Shown here piece by piece: positions 46,119 through 55,861 of a stretch of DNA of 64,000 nt. The stretch lies in contig NZ_WMIF01000006.1 in NCBI RefSeq assembly GCF_009711185.1, positions 98,624-162,623 of the forward strand, given 5' to 3'. Position numbers and translations under genes: made by a program. Source of the stretch: Paracoccus limosus (GTDB lineage Bacteria > Pseudomonadota > Alphaproteobacteria > Rhodobacterales > Rhodobacteraceae). The notes under the pieces are model-generated. The model worked only from the letters and a program-made list of their open reading frames with translations, was not told the DNA's origin and did no database searches. The first letter of the stretch is position 1; every line of letters starts with the position of its first letter.

Positions 46119-47242
46119 TGACACCGCTTGCGGGTCTGAAGGTCGTCGAACTGGCCCGCATCCTGGCCGGCCCCTGGGCCGGTCAGATCCTTGCCGATCT
46201 GGGCGCCTCGGTCACCAAGGTCGAGGCCCCCGAGGGCGATGACACCCGCCGCTGGGGCCCGCCCTTCATCGAGCGCGAGGGCGATCGCTCGGCCGCCTAT
46301 TTCCACGCTGCGAACCGGGGCAAGGATTCGGTTCTGGCCGATTTCCGCAACCCCGAGGATCGGGCCCGCCTGCGCGAGCTGATCCGTGATGCCGATGTGG
46401 TGATCGAGAATTTCAAGGTTGGTGGGCTGGCGAAATACGGGCTGGATTATGCCAGCCTTGCCGCGCTGAACCCGCGACTGGTCTATTGCAGCATCACCGG
46501 CTTTGGTCAGGACGGGCCCTATGCGCATCGTGCGGGCTATGACTATATCATTCAGGGCATGTCCGGCCTGATGAGCGTGACGGGCGCGCCCGAGGGCCAG
46601 CCGCAAAAGGTGGGCGTGGCCGTGGTTGATGTGTTCACCGGCGTCTATGCGGTCGTGGGCATCCTTGCGGCGTTGCAGCAGCGTCAGCAGACCGGGTGCG
46701 GCCAGCAGGTCGACATGGCGCTGTTCGATGTCGCCACCGCTGTCATGGCCAATCAGGCGATGAACTATCTGGCCACCGGAGAGGCGCCGCAGCGGCTGGG
46801 CAATGCCCATCCCAATCTGGTGCCCTATGCGGTCTTCGACTGCGCCGATGGCTGGATCATCATCGCCACCGGCAATGATGCGCAATATCGCCGGTTGTGC
46901 GAGGTGCTGGGCCTGCCGGGGCTGGCGCTGGCACCGGCCTATGCCAGCAATGCCGATCGCATCGCCAATCGTGAGGCGCTGAGCGCCGCGATCTCGGCGG
47001 TGACGCGGGGCTGGGCGCGTGACGCGCTGCTGGCGGCGCTGGAGGTGCAGGGCGTGCCGGCGGGGCCGATCAATGACATGGCCGATGTCTTTGCCGATCC
47101 GCAGATCATCGCGCGCGGCATGCAGATCGCGCCCGAGGGCATCCCCGGCGTCCGTCTGCCGATCCGGTTTTCAGGGGCCGAACTGGCGCTGGAGCGCGCC
47201 TCGCCCCGACTGGGGTCGGGGGGCGCTGCCCCCCACGCCTGA
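46118..47242 (+). CDS. Family III CoA-transferase (CaiB/BaiF type)
   Basis: CoA-transferase of about 374 residues with the N-terminal LAGLKVVELARILAGPWAGQ and the family motifs VVIENFKVGGLAKYGLDY, GYDYIIQGMSGLMSVTG and TGCGQQVDMALFD. Formyl-CoA/succinyl-CoA:carnitine or mesaconate transferases belong here; the substrate is not predictable. Start at 46118 overlaps the DsbA stop (TGATG). End of the dciA operon, marked by copy C of the recurrent element. Confidence 0.9.
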   Translation: MTPLAGLKVVELARILAGPWAGQILADLGASVTKVEAPEGDDTRRWGPPFIEREGDRSAAYFHAANRGKDSVLADFRNPEDRARLRELIRDADVVIENFKVGGLAKYGLDYASLAALNPRLVYCSITGFGQDGPYAHRAGYDYIIQGMSGLMSVTGAPEGQPQKVGVAVVDVFTGVYAVVGILAALQQRQQTGCGQQVDMALFDVATAVMANQAMNYLATGEAPQRLGNAHPNLVPYAVFDCADGWIIIATGNDAQYRRLCEVLGLPGLALAPAYASNADRIANREALSAAISAVTRGWARDALLAALEVQGVPAGPINDMADVFADPQIIARGMQIAPEGIPGVRLPIRFSGAELALERASPRLGSGGAAPHA

Positions 47243-47243
47243 G

Positions 47244-47299
47244 TGCCCCCGATGGGGGCCCGCAGGCGCTCCCCCCGGGATATTTTTGCACGAAAGAAG
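47244..47299. repeat. Recurrent intergenic hairpin-plus-tail element, diverged copy C
   Basis: A hairpin GCCCCC/GAT/GGGGGC is followed by CCCCCGGGATATTTTTGC and ACGAAAGAAG. It lies between the convergent CoA-transferase and lpxK genes, so here the tail has no start codon to serve. Confidence 0.6.
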
Positions 47300-47316
47300 C
47301 GGGTGGGGTGCGGGGA

Positions 47317-48306
47317 TCAGAGTCCCAGCGCCTGCAGCCGTTCGTCCAGCGGCGCGGGGTTTTCCAGTTCCAGCCGGACCGGCAGCGCCAGCACCTTGGG
47401 GCGGAAGCTGCGCGGCAGGCGGGCTGCGTCCTTTTCGGTGGTGACGAGTTGGGCGCCCAGAAGCCGTGCCTCGGTTTCCATCCGGGTCAGCAGGGCCGGG
47501 GTGAAGGGCTGGTGATCCTGCAGCGGCTCGGCGCGGGCGATCTCGGCCCCGAGGCTGCGCAGGGTGGCAAAGAATTTGTCGGGATGGCCGATGCCGGCAA
47601 AGGCCAGCACCCGCAGCCCCTGCCAGTCCATGCCGGTCTGCAGCGGTTGCAGGGTGCCGCGCAGATGCGGCAGGGTCAGCCGTCCGTCCCAGCGGGCGGA
47701 GAATCGCGCCTGCGCCTCGGCATCGCCGATCGACAGCAGCAGGTCGGCGCGCGCCAGCCCGCGATCCACCGGCTCGCGCAGCGGCCCGGCCGGGATGCAC
47801 AGGCCATTGCCGAAGCCCTTGGCGGCATCGACCACCACCAGCGACAGATCATGTGCCAGACGCGGATCCTGAAAGCCGTCGTCCAAAAGGATCGCCTGCG
47901 CGCCATCGGCGATGGCGGCGCGGGCGCCCTCCCGCCGGTCATCGGCGACCCAGACCGGCGCGAAGGCCGCCATCAGCAGCGGCTCGTCGCCGACGCGGGC
48001 GGCGGTATGGCGGGCTTCGTCGACGCGGAGCGGGCCCTTTTCGCTGCCGCCATAGCCGCGCGAGACGATCTGCACCGCCACGCCGCGCGCCATCAGTTTT
48101 TGCGCCAGCATGATCGTGCTGGGCGTCTTGCCGGTGCCGCCGGCGTTGATATTGCCGATGCAGATCACCGGGACATCCAGCCGGGCGCGGCTGCCATGCG
48201 CCAGCCTGCGCGCCGAGCCGCGCGCATAGAGCGCGCCCAAAGGCGCCAGCAGGCGCGCGGTCAGGCCCGGGGGTTGGAACCAGAATTCGGGGGTGCGACG
48301 GCTCAT
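47317..48306 (-). CDS. lpxK: Tetraacyldisaccharide 4'-kinase
   Basis: Phosphorylates the lipid A disaccharide at the 4' position on the inner membrane. The 329-residue protein has the P-loop [18 protein letters not shown] at about residues 50-68, [22 protein letters not shown] and [23 protein letters not shown] at 48306 overlaps the waaA stop by four bases (ATGA); upstream in-frame codons lie inside waaA. The order waaA-lpxK is normal in alphaproteobacteria. Confidence 0.95.
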   Translation of the reverse strand: MSRRTPEFWFQPPGLTARLLAPLGALYARGSARRLAHGSRARLDVPVICIGNINAGGTGKTPSTIMLAQKLMARGVAVQIVSRGYGGSEKGPLRVDEARHTAARVGDEPLLMAAFAPVWVADDRREGARAAIADGAQAILLDDGFQDPRLAHDLSLVVVDAAKGFGNGLCIPAGPLREPVDRGLARADLLLSIGDAEAQARFSARWDGRLTLPHLRGTLQPLQTGMDWQGLRVLAFAGIGHPDKFFATLRSLGAEIARAEPLQDHQPFTPALLTRMETEARLLGAQLVTTEKDAARLPRSFRPKVLALPVRLELENPAPLDERLQALGL

Positions 48307-49538
48307 TCCACGTTCTCCATCGCGTCGATCACGGTATCGGAGATGCGGCGCAATACCGCCGCGCCGCCGGTGCTGACCGCCCAGGCGTTGCTGGCCAGCT
48401 GCGCCGCCTGATCGGCGGCAGAAAGATCGGCCACGGCGCGGGTCAGCGCCTCGCCCCCGGTGACCAGACGGGCGGCGCCGGCCCCGTCGAGCTGCACCCA
48501 TTCCGCCGCATGCGGACCGGGGCGGGGGCCGTGGATGATCGCCGATCCCAGTGCCGCCGGCTCAAACGGGTGACGCGGCGCAAGGCCGGCACCGGGCAGC
48601 AGCGTGCCGCCCATGAAGCAGACCGGGGCGAGCCGATACCACAGGCCCATCTCGTCGGTGTCCTCGACGATCAGCACATGGTCATCGGCCTCTGGGTCCT
48701 CGTCCTCGGAGCGTAGCACGGCGGCAAGGCCCAGCGTTTCCAGCTCGGACTGGATTTCTGGGATCATGGCGGCGGGCAGGCCGGCGAGGATCAGCAGCGC
48801 GCGGTGATTGTGGTGCAGGGTCGCGGCATGGGCGGCCAGTGCCGCCTTGGCCTCGGGCAGGGTCGGGGTCGCTGCCAGCCAGACATGGCGGCCGCGCAGG
48901 ATATGCGCGACAGCGGCGCGCTCGGCCTCGTTGGCAGAGAGCGGCGGCAGGATCCCGGCCACCGGGCCGGTGACCTCGATGCGTTCGGGCGGCGCGCCCA
49001 GCTGTCGGGCGGCGGCGGCGGCGGTCGGGTCGGGGGCCAGCACATGGCGGATGCGGGTCATCAGGCTGCTGTTGATCAGCCCGCGCCAGGTGCCGGCGCG
49101 ATCATACGAGACCAGACGCGCCTCGGCCAGGATCACCGGGCGCTGCGCCTCGGCCATGCCGGTGATCAGCGCCGCCGGCAACTGGTCGCCCAGCAGCAGC
49201 AGCGCCCGTGGATTGAGATGGTCAATCACGTCCTGCACAAGGATCGGATCGCGCGGCAGGCCCAGATGGATGGCGCGCAGTTCGGGCGTCAGCAGGCCCT
49301 CGGGCGCGGGGGCGCCGGTAAAGGCAAAGCGCAGGCCGGGGCGGCGCGACAGCATCGCCTTGATCAGCCCGGCCAGAGGTGGCGGGTCGTCGGCGCGTTC
49401 CGACAGATGCACCAGCACCAGCGGCCCCTCGCCGGGGGGCGGTTCGGCCAGGTCTCCGACCGTCTGCGCCAGCGCGGCGCGGCGGCGCAGATGCAGCCAC
49501 AGCGCCAGCGCGGCGGTTTTCGATCCGGCCGGTGCCAT
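48303..49538 (-). CDS. waaA: 3-deoxy-D-manno-octulosonic acid (Kdo) transferase-like protein
   Basis: GT-B glycosyltransferase of 411 residues placed directly before lpxK. The catalytic glutamate equivalent is seen in [13 protein letters not shown]. Late motifs [20 protein letters not shown] and [14 protein letters not shown] (approximate) match the Kdo transferase C-terminal domain. Canonical WaaA has an N-terminal membrane helix before residue 30; here the N-terminus [20 protein letters not shown] is only weakly hydrophobic. Canonical GE before the catalytic site is replaced by SE. It may be a divergent or second Kdo transferase rather than the main one. Confidence 0.78.
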   Translation of the reverse strand: MAPAGSKTAALALWLHLRRRAALAQTVGDLAEPPPGEGPLVLVHLSERADDPPPLAGLIKAMLSRRPGLRFAFTGAPAPEGLLTPELRAIHLGLPRDPILVQDVIDHLNPRALLLLGDQLPAALITGMAEAQRPVILAEARLVSYDRAGTWRGLINSSLMTRIRHVLAPDPTAAAAARQLGAPPERIEVTGPVAGILPPLSANEAERAAVAHILRGRHVWLAATPTLPEAKAALAAHAATLHHNHRALLILAGLPAAMIPEIQSELETLGLAAVLRSEDEDPEADDHVLIVEDTDEMGLWYRLAPVCFMGGTLLPGAGLAPRHPFEPAALGSAIIHGPRPGPHAAEWVQLDGAGAARLVTGGEALTRAVADLSAADQAAQLASNAWAVSTGGAAVLRRISDTVIDAMENVE

Positions 49539-49544
49539 GCGGGC

Positions 49545-49790
49545 TTAGTTGCCCAGTTCCTCGGTCGGGCTGGCGGCCATTTCCTCGTCGCGCAGCCGGA
49601 GCAGATGGGCGATGAAATACCGGGTATGGGCACTGTCGACCGTGCGCTGTGCCTCGGCCTTCCATGCGGAAAAGGCGCTGGCGTAATCGGGGAAGATGCC
49701 GACGATATGGATGTTGGCGGTGTCGCGGAATTCGGTCCGGGTCGGGTCCACGAGTTCGCCGCCGAACACCAGGTGAAGGCGTTGCGCCAT
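49545..49790 (-). CDS. DUF4170 small protein
   Basis: Conserved alphaproteobacterial protein of about 81 residues with no known function. It begins MAQRLHLVFGGELVDPTRTE and contains HIVGIFPDYASAFSAWKAEA. Start at ATG 49790; an in-frame ATG at 49805 would add five residues. It precedes waaA by six bases and is probably the first gene of the lipid A operon; its conserved link to lpxK/waaA suggests a role in envelope assembly. Confidence 0.75.
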   Translation of the reverse strand: MAQRLHLVFGGELVDPTRTEFRDTANIHIVGIFPDYASAFSAWKAEAQRTVDSAHTRYFIAHLLRLRDEEMAASPTEELGN

Positions 49791-50089
49791 GCTGCTCTCC
49801 TGCAATGCTATTTCGGCGCGACCCTAGCCGAGCCGGTGCGGCGAACCAAGCGCATTTGCCGCGTTCTTGCATCAAATCGCGGATGCTTGGCGTTTGCCGC
49901 CGGCCTGCCCGCAGTCTAAGCAGAAGGGGCCGGGACAAGGCGGCGGGCGATGCGCCCGAACGTGGTGGTAAGGGTGTATCGGTTCGACCGGGCAGGGCGC
50001 GACGGCGGCTTGCCCAGATGCCTTGTCGCTGTCGCGGGCGGCCCTGTTGCGGGCTGCCCGCCCTTTCCGCAGCGGTCCGGTTCAGGCGG
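49791..50089. other. Gene-free stretch
   Basis: About 299 bases between the DUF4170 start and the acyl-CoA synthetase stop. It holds a GC-rich imperfect inverted repeat near 50035-50065 without a T-run. I see no credible gene or RNA here. Confidence 0.5.
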
Positions 50090-51976
50090 TCAGGACCAGA
50101 TCCAGGGCAGGGTGAACTGGCCCAGACAGGATTGGACCGCCGCGTCATCCACCACGCCATTGCGCATCAGCACGGCGGTCAGGCCGCGCTTGCGGTCGTC
50201 GATCACCTCGGCGACCGAGACCGGCAGACCGGCCGCCGCCAGCGCATGATCATACACGCGCCGGATGGCGAGCTTGCGCAGATCGGGCTTGAAGATCTTG
50301 CCCACCGCCGTCTTGGGCAGTTCGGCGAGGATCTCGATATGCTTGGGGATGGCGGCGCGTTCGTGGACATGGGTGCGGGCGTGCTCCAGCAGCGCCTCGG
50401 CGGTGACATTGCTGCCCGCGACCAGCTCGACATAGGCGCAGGGCAGTTCGCCGGCAAAGCTGTCAGGCTGGCCGATGGCGCCGGCAAAGGCGACGGCGGG
50501 ATGGGCCAGCAGCGCGTCCTCGATCACCGCCGGGTCGATATTGTGGCCGCCGCGGATGATCAGATCCTTGGCCCGGCCGGTGATCCACAGATAGCCATCC
50601 GCATCGACCCGGCCCAGATCGCCGGTGCGCAGAAAGCGGCCTTCTGCGAACAGGTCGCGGTTCTTGTCGGCCTCGGTATAGGTCGAGCCCTCATAGACGC
50701 CGGGCGAGGCGATGCAGATTTCGCCGACCTCGTCGCAGGCACATTCCTGAAAGCCGCTGCCGGTGCGTTTGAGGATGCGCACATGCGTATAGGGCAGGGG
50801 AATGCCCACCGAGCCGGTCTTTTTCAGCCCCTCGATCGGGTTGCAGGATACGAGGCAGGTGGCCTCGGTCAGGCCGTAGCCCTCGGCGATCTCGACGCCG
50901 GTGGTGGACTTGAAGCGGTTGTAAAGCTCGATCGGCAGCGGTGCCGAGCCCGAGATGGCGATGCGCAGCGACGACACGTCGGCATCCAGCGGGCGCTGCA
51001 TCAACGCGGCGATCGCGGTCGGCACGGTGATCAGGAAGCTGGCCTGCCAGCGTTCGATCAGCTTCCAGAAATTGTCGAACACCCCCTCGCCGCGATAGCC
51101 GGCCGGGGTCGGCATCACCAGCTGCGCCCCCGAGGCCAGACAGGACATCAGCACCGGATAGGCGGCAAAGACGTGGAACATCGGCAGCGGGCACATCAGC
51201 ACGTCCTGCGCCGTGAACAGCATGCTCGCGCCCAGCCAGCCGTTGTAGATCATGCCCGATTGCTTGTGCTGGGCGACCTTGGGCGTGCCGGTGGTGCCGC
51301 CGGTGTGGAAATAGGCCGAGACGCGGTCGCCTTCGGGTTCGTCGAAGGTCAGCCGGTTGTGGCGGTGGCCGCTGGCCGCGGCCTCGAAGTCTAGATATTT
51401 CGCCTGATTTTGCGTCTCGATCCGGGGCCGCAGAAAGGGAATGGCCAGCCGTTTCAGCCCCGACAGATAGGGGCGCAGGTCAACTTCGAGCACGGTTTTG
51501 ACATTGGGGGCCAGCGCCACGGCAGCGGCGGCCTTTTGCGCCACGTCCGATTTCGGGAACGGCTTCAGCGTCACCAGAATGCGGGCGCCGGTTTCGCGCA
51601 GGATGCCGGCGATCTGCTCGGCGTCCAGCAGCGGGTTGATCGGGTTCACAATCCCGGCGGTCGCCCCCGCCAACAGAACGATGGGCGCCTCGATGCAATT
51701 GGGCAGCAGATAGGCCACGACATCGGTCGGGCCGATGCCGAGATTGCGCAGCAGATTGGCGGTTTCAGTGACGCGCTCGTGCAGCTCGTTCCAGTTCAGC
51801 GTCACCGCCTTGGAGCGCGGGTCCGAGAGCAGCTGAAAGCTGATCGCCGGGCGCGTTGGATGGCGTTCGCGCGTGCGGCTGAGCATCCGGTAGACCGTGG
51901 CCGGCAGATCGCGCTGCGCATAGGGCATTTCCGCTTCGACCGCGTCTCGGTCGGCGATGGTTGCAAACCTGGCCAT
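50090..51976 (-). CDS. Acyl-CoA synthetase (AMP-forming)
   Basis: ANL-superfamily enzyme of about 628 residues that activates a carboxylic acid via an acyl-adenylate. The P-loop is FHTGGTTGTPKVAQHKQ. Later motifs are IAISGSAPLP, EGYGLTEATC, RTGDLGRVDADGYLWITGRA followed by KDLIIRGGHNIDP, and the C-terminal catalytic Lys segment LPKTAVGKIFKP. This subgroup (annotated acyl-CoA synthetase) is long, with an N-terminal extension. ATG at 51976 follows GGGAGGACGG. Chain-length specificity is unknown. Monocistronic. Confidence 0.9.
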   Translation of the reverse strand: MARFATIADRDAVEAEMPYAQRDLPATVYRMLSRTRERHPTRPAISFQLLSDPRSKAVTLNWNELHERVTETANLLRNLGIGPTDVVAYLLPNCIEAPIVLLAGATAGIVNPINPLLDAEQIAGILRETGARILVTLKPFPKSDVAQKAAAAVALAPNVKTVLEVDLRPYLSGLKRLAIPFLRPRIETQNQAKYLDFEAAASGHRHNRLTFDEPEGDRVSAYFHTGGTTGTPKVAQHKQSGMIYNGWLGASMLFTAQDVLMCPLPMFHVFAAYPVLMSCLASGAQLVMPTPAGYRGEGVFDNFWKLIERWQASFLITVPTAIAALMQRPLDADVSSLRIAISGSAPLPIELYNRFKSTTGVEIAEGYGLTEATCLVSCNPIEGLKKTGSVGIPLPYTHVRILKRTGSGFQECACDEVGEICIASPGVYEGSTYTEADKNRDLFAEGRFLRTGDLGRVDADGYLWITGRAKDLIIRGGHNIDPAVIEDALLAHPAVAFAGAIGQPDSFAGELPCAYVELVAGSNVTAEALLEHARTHVHERAAIPKHIEILAELPKTAVGKIFKPDLRKLAIRRVYDHALAAAGLPVSVAEVIDDRKRGLTAVLMRNGVVDDAAVQSCLGQFTLPWIWS

Positions 51977-52100
51977 GATCCGTCCTCCCACATGCTTGCC
52001 GACCGCCACTTCGGCAGTCGGCAGCATGGGCCAGAAAACAGGTCCGGGGCAAGATCGCGATCTGCCCGCGGAACCAGCAAAGAGCTGTCAGCGCTGCATA

Positions 52101-52610
52101 TCAGCCTTGCGCAATACGCAAGGTCTGGCCGGGATAGATCTTGTCGGGATGCGACAGCATCGGCCGGTTCGCCTCGAAGATCTCGCGATAGCGGTTGGCG
52201 TCGCCCAGATATTGCTTGGCGATGGCCGAGAGCGTCTCGCCCTTTTTCACGGTATGGAACAGCGGCGGCTTGGCCGGGGCGGCCGTGCCGGGATCGTCGG
52301 CCAGCTCGACGCGGGCGATGCCCTTGATGTTGCCGACCGCAAGGATCAGCTTTTCCAGCGTCTCCTGATCGCGGGCCTTGCCCTTGATGACGACGGTATC
52401 GCCGCCGCGCAGGGTCAGGTGCACGTCATTCGCGGTCAGCCCCAGCTGCGCCAGCTCGGCCTTGAGCGCGGCGACCTTGCGGTCGGTTTCGGCATCGCTG
52501 GCCGCGCCTGCGGCGGGCGCCGGAGCTGCAGCCTTGGGGGCCTCTTCGGCCTTGGCCTCGCCCCCGAAGATCGACTTGCCTGCGTCCTTCACGAAGTCCC
52601 AGATCGCCAT
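52101..52610 (-). CDS. BON-LysM protein (Kbp/YgaU-like)
   Basis: Small protein of about 169 residues with an acidic linker, a BON domain (about 55-110: GDTVVIKGKARDQETLEKLI) and a C-terminal LysM domain (about 118-167: HTVKKGETLSAIAKQYLGDA). E. coli Kbp is a cytoplasmic K+-binding protein of this architecture, and no signal peptide is visible here either. ATG at 52610 (MAIWDFVKDAG) has AAAGGAG upstream. Divergent from the CAP-domain gene. Confidence 0.87.
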   Translation of the reverse strand: MAIWDFVKDAGKSIFGGEAKAEEAPKAAAPAPAAGAASDAETDRKVAALKAELAQLGLTANDVHLTLRGGDTVVIKGKARDQETLEKLILAVGNIKGIARVELADDPGTAAPAKPPLFHTVKKGETLSAIAKQYLGDANRYREIFEANRPMLSHPDKIYPGQTLRIAQG

Positions 52611-52756
52611 CGCCAACTCCTTTAAGCTTTGGTTTCAATGACAAACGCTATCCGCCGGTCCGGGTTCCCTGCTGCCCGGCGTTTTGCATTGGTCATGCCT
52701 GCCTGCAATGCTACGCTGGCGGGCAGTCGGGCGAAAACCCTTTTCTCAGGGTCGGG

Positions 52757-53341
52757 ATGAAGAAACATATTGCGCAGGGCCCGGCGATCCGGGCGGTCAT
52801 TTGCGGCATCGCCTGTGCGGGGCTGGCGGCTTGTGCCGCGCCGACGGCGGGTGTGGTCAGCCATCACCCCGACGGTTATCCCGATGTGCAGGCCAGCGCA
52901 CCGGGCCCCGCGACCTGCCCTGCCACCACGCCGGCCGAGGCCGAAGCGGCCGTCCGGGCCACCAATGCCGCGCGGGCGGCGCGCGGTCTGGCGCCCGTCG
53001 TGCCCGATGCCCGGCTGTCGGCTGCGGCGGCCGCACATGCCTGCGACATGGCGCGGCGCGGTTTGATGAGCCATGGCGGCAGCGCGACCTCGGGGCCTTC
53101 GCAACGGGTCAAGGCGCGTGGCTATGCGCCGCGCATCACCGCCGAAAACATCGCCGCCGGGCCCTTTGGCCAAGACAGGGTGCTGGCCGAGTGGAACGGC
53201 TCGGCCGGGCATCTGGCCAATATCCTGATCCCGCAGCTGCGCGATGTCGGTATCGGCCGGGCCATCGGCACCGACGGCCGCACCGTGTTCTGGGCGGCCG
53301 TCTATGCGGCGCCGGGCGTCACGAAGCCAGGCTCTCGGTGA
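52757..53341 (+). CDS. CAP/SCP-domain lipoprotein
   Basis: A 194-residue protein with a lipoprotein signal peptide ending in the lipobox LAAC (about residue 25). The CAP domain has the helix LSAAAAAHACDMARRGLMSH, where the final His is usual, and the segments AENIAAGPFGQD and SAGHLANILIPQLRDVGIGR. Bacterial CAP proteins are of uncertain function (possibly hydrolytic or binding). Its 3' end overlaps the convergent ABC exporter by 23 bases. Confidence 0.85.
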   Translation: MKKHIAQGPAIRAVICGIACAGLAACAAPTAGVVSHHPDGYPDVQASAPGPATCPATTPAEAEAAVRATNAARAARGLAPVVPDARLSAAAAAHACDMARRGLMSHGGSATSGPSQRVKARGYAPRITAENIAAGPFGQDRVLAEWNGSAGHLANILIPQLRDVGIGRAIGTDGRTVFWAAVYAAPGVTKPGSR

Positions 53342-55103
53342 ATTGCAGCCGCGCCAGCCGGGCGTAAAGGCCGCCCTGCGTCACCAGCTCGTCATGGCGG
53401 CCCTGCGCCACGATGCGGCCATGGTCAAAGACTACGATGCGGTCGGCCTTTTTCACCGTCGCCAGCCGGTGCGCGACGATGATCGTGGTGCGGGTGCGGG
53501 TCAGCTCGTCCACCGCCGCCTGCACCAGCCGTTCGGATTCGGCGTCCAGCGCGCTGGTCGCCTCGTCCAGAAGCAGGATCGGCGCATCGCGCAGGATGGC
53601 GCGGGCGATGGCGATGCGCTGTTTCTGCCCGCCTGACAGCATCACGCCGCGTTCGCCGACATAGCTGTCGTAACCTTCGGGCAGGGCGGACAGGAATTCA
53701 TCGGCATGCGCGGCGCGGGCGGCAGCCTCGACCTCGGCATCGCTGGCACCGGGGCGGCCAAAGCGGATGTTTTCGCGCGCCGTGGTGGCAAAGATCACCG
53801 GGTCCTGCGGCACCAGCGCGATGGCCTGCCGGAAATCGGCCCGGGCCATGCGGCGCAGATCCATGCCGTCGATGCTGACCGTGCCCGAGGCCGGATCCCA
53901 GAATCGCAGCAGCAATTGCACCACCGTGGTCTTGCCCGCGCCCGAGGGGCCGACCAGTGCCACGGTCTCGCCGGGCTGGATGTCCAGCGTGACGCCCTCA
54001 AGGGCGGAAACCTCGGGGCGCGAGGGGTAATGGAAGCTGACGTTGCGGAACCCGATCCGGCCTTGGACAGGGCGCGGCAGCGGCAGAGGATCGACCGGAT
54101 CGGTCAGCGTGTCCTCGGCGCTCAGCAGTTCGGTCAGGCGCTCGGTCGCGCCGGCGGCGCGCTGCAATTCGCCCCAGATCTCGGAGAGCGCGCCGACCGC
54201 GCCGGCGACCAGAACGGCATAGATTACGAACTGGACCAGCTGACCCATGCTCATCACATCGGCCCGCACGTCGCGCGCGCCGACCCAGAGCACGCCCAGC
54301 ACGCCCGAGAAGATCAGAAAGATCACGATCACCGTCATCACCGTGCGCGTCCGCACCCGGCTGAGCGCCGAATCGAAAGAGCGCTCGGTAACTTCGCGAA
54401 AGCGGGCGCGGGTCGGGCCCTCATGGGTGAAGGCCTGCACCGTCTGCGCCGACAGCAGGCTTTCCGAGGCCGCGCCCGAACTTTGCGCGATCCAGTCCTG
54501 ATTTTCGCGCGACAGCACCCGCAGCCGCCGGCCCAGCACGATGATCGGCACCACGACCAGCGGCACCAGAAGCAGCACCAGACCCGAAAGCTTGGCCGAG
54601 GTCCAGAGCAGCATCCCCATGCCGCCGATCAGGATCAGGAAGTTGCGCAGCGCAATCGACACCGACGAGCCGATCACCGACTGGATCAGCGTGGTGTCGG
54701 TGGTGATGCGGCTGATGATCTCGCCGGTCAGCACGCGTTCGTAGAAGGCCGGACTCAGTGTGATCACACGGTCAAAGACCGCCTCGCGGATATCGGCGAC
54801 GACACGCTCTCCCAGTCGCGTCACCAGATAATACCGCATGCCGGTGCCAAGGGCGAGCAGCGCCACGATGGCGACCGCCGCCCCGAAATACTGGTCCAGC
54901 AGCCGTGCCCCGGCGTCGAACCCGTCGACCACGCGGCGCACCGCCAGGGGCAGCACCAGACTGATGCCGGCGGTCACCACCAGCGCCACCAGCGCCGAGG
55001 CCAAGAGCCCGCGATAGGGCCGGATAAAGGGCCACAGCGCCCGCAACGCGCCGATGCGTTTCGTCGTGGGCCGATCGGCGATGATTTTGGGGCTGCGTGC
55101 CAT
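53319..55103 (-). CDS. MsbA-like ABC transporter, fused permease and ATPase
   Basis: Half-transporter exporter of 594 residues. The membrane domain has about six helices (for example LLASALVALVVTAGISLVLP). The ATPase has Walker A ALVGPSGAGKTTVVQ, signature VMLSGGQKQRIAIAR and Walker B PILLLDEATSALDAESERL, with H-loop IVAHRLATV. Its likely substrate is a lipid or drug; MsbA function (lipid A flipping) cannot be separated from drug export by sequence. Monocistronic; convergent overlap with the CAP gene. Confidence 0.88.
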   Translation of the reverse strand: MARSPKIIADRPTTKRIGALRALWPFIRPYRGLLASALVALVVTAGISLVLPLAVRRVVDGFDAGARLLDQYFGAAVAIVALLALGTGMRYYLVTRLGERVVADIREAVFDRVITLSPAFYERVLTGEIISRITTDTTLIQSVIGSSVSIALRNFLILIGGMGMLLWTSAKLSGLVLLLVPLVVVPIIVLGRRLRVLSRENQDWIAQSSGAASESLLSAQTVQAFTHEGPTRARFREVTERSFDSALSRVRTRTVMTVIVIFLIFSGVLGVLWVGARDVRADVMSMGQLVQFVIYAVLVAGAVGALSEIWGELQRAAGATERLTELLSAEDTLTDPVDPLPLPRPVQGRIGFRNVSFHYPSRPEVSALEGVTLDIQPGETVALVGPSGAGKTTVVQLLLRFWDPASGTVSIDGMDLRRMARADFRQAIALVPQDPVIFATTARENIRFGRPGASDAEVEAAARAAHADEFLSALPEGYDSYVGERGVMLSGGQKQRIAIARAILRDAPILLLDEATSALDAESERLVQAAVDELTRTRTTIIVAHRLATVKKADRIVVFDHGRIVAQGRHDELVTQGGLYARLARLQFTESLAS

Positions 55104-55163
55104 GTCGTCTTCCCTTGGGAGTCTGCCTGAGGGGCGGCGCCCGCCGGGCGCGCGCGGATGTTG

Positions 55164-55589
55164 CTATAGCGGCAGGGTGCCGCCGGCCATTTCAAGGATC
55201 GCGTCCCATTCGGCATCCGAAACCGGCTGCACCGACAGGCGCGAATTGTTGACCAGAATCATGTCCCTGAGCCGGGGTTCGGCCTTGGCCTCGTCCAGCG
55301 TGACCGGGCGTACCACGCGGGCGACGGCCTTCAGGTCCACACATTCCCATTTCGGATCGTCGGCCGTGGTGTCGGGATGGGCCAGCGCCACCACCTCGCA
55401 GATGCCGACGACCTCCTTGCCGATGTTCGAATGGTAAAAGAACCCGCGCTCGCCCAGCTTCATGGCCCGCATGTTGTTGCGGGCCTGATAGTTGCGCACG
55501 CCGTCCCATTGCTCACCGGTCTCGCCCTTGGCGATCAGGTCGTCAAAGCTGAAGACATCGGGCTCGGACTTGAACAGCCAATGCGCCAT
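55164..55589 (-). CDS. EVE-domain protein
   Basis: A 141-residue protein of the EVE (PUA-like) family. It begins AHWLFKSEPDVFSFDDL and carries the family motif GVRNYQARNNMRAMKLGERG followed by FFYHSN. EVE domains read modified bases in DNA or RNA; in bacteria they are linked to nucleic-acid surveillance, but single-domain members like this have no defined role. The start overlaps the YciI stop (TGATG), so it is in the tsaD-gpsA-yciI-EVE operon. Confidence 0.9.
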   Translation of the reverse strand: MAHWLFKSEPDVFSFDDLIAKGETGEQWDGVRNYQARNNMRAMKLGERGFFYHSNIGKEVVGICEVVALAHPDTTADDPKWECVDLKAVARVVRPVTLDEAKAEPRLRDMILVNNSRLSVQPVSDAEWDAILEMAGGTLPL

Positions 55590-55861
55590 CAGCCGATGAC
55601 CTTGCGCCATTCGACGATCTCGACCGAGGCAAAGACGCCTGCCTCGGCATAGGGGTCGTAACCGGCCCAGTCCGACACTTCGGCAAGGCTCTCGCCCTCG
55701 ACGATCAGCAACGAGCCGCAGGGCTTGTCGTTCTCGATGAAGGGGCCGGCGACCAGCACGCCGGCGCGGCGGCCCAGATGGTCCAGATGCCGCTCGCGCA
55801 CGGCAAGGCGGGTTTCCAACATGCCGGGGGCATCGCGGCAGATCACGGCGAAATAGGGCAT
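55589..55861 (-). CDS. YciI-family protein
   Basis: A 90-residue ferredoxin-like-fold protein beginning MPYFAVICRDAPGMLETRLA with the DHLG and AGPFIENDKPCGSLLIVE features of YciI proteins. The function is unknown; some members act as dehydrochlorinases or isomerases. It lies immediately after gpsA (no gap) and overlaps the EVE gene by one base. Confidence 0.87.
   Translation of the reverse strand: MPYFAVICRDAPGMLETRLAVRERHLDHLGRRAGVLVAGPFIENDKPCGSLLIVEGESLAEVSDWAGYDPYAEAGVFASVEIVEWRKVIG

Noticed and set aside
50035..50065. Possible terminator after the acyl-CoA synthetase gene
   Set aside because: The imperfect inverted repeat lies beyond the stop but has no T-run on the relevant strand.
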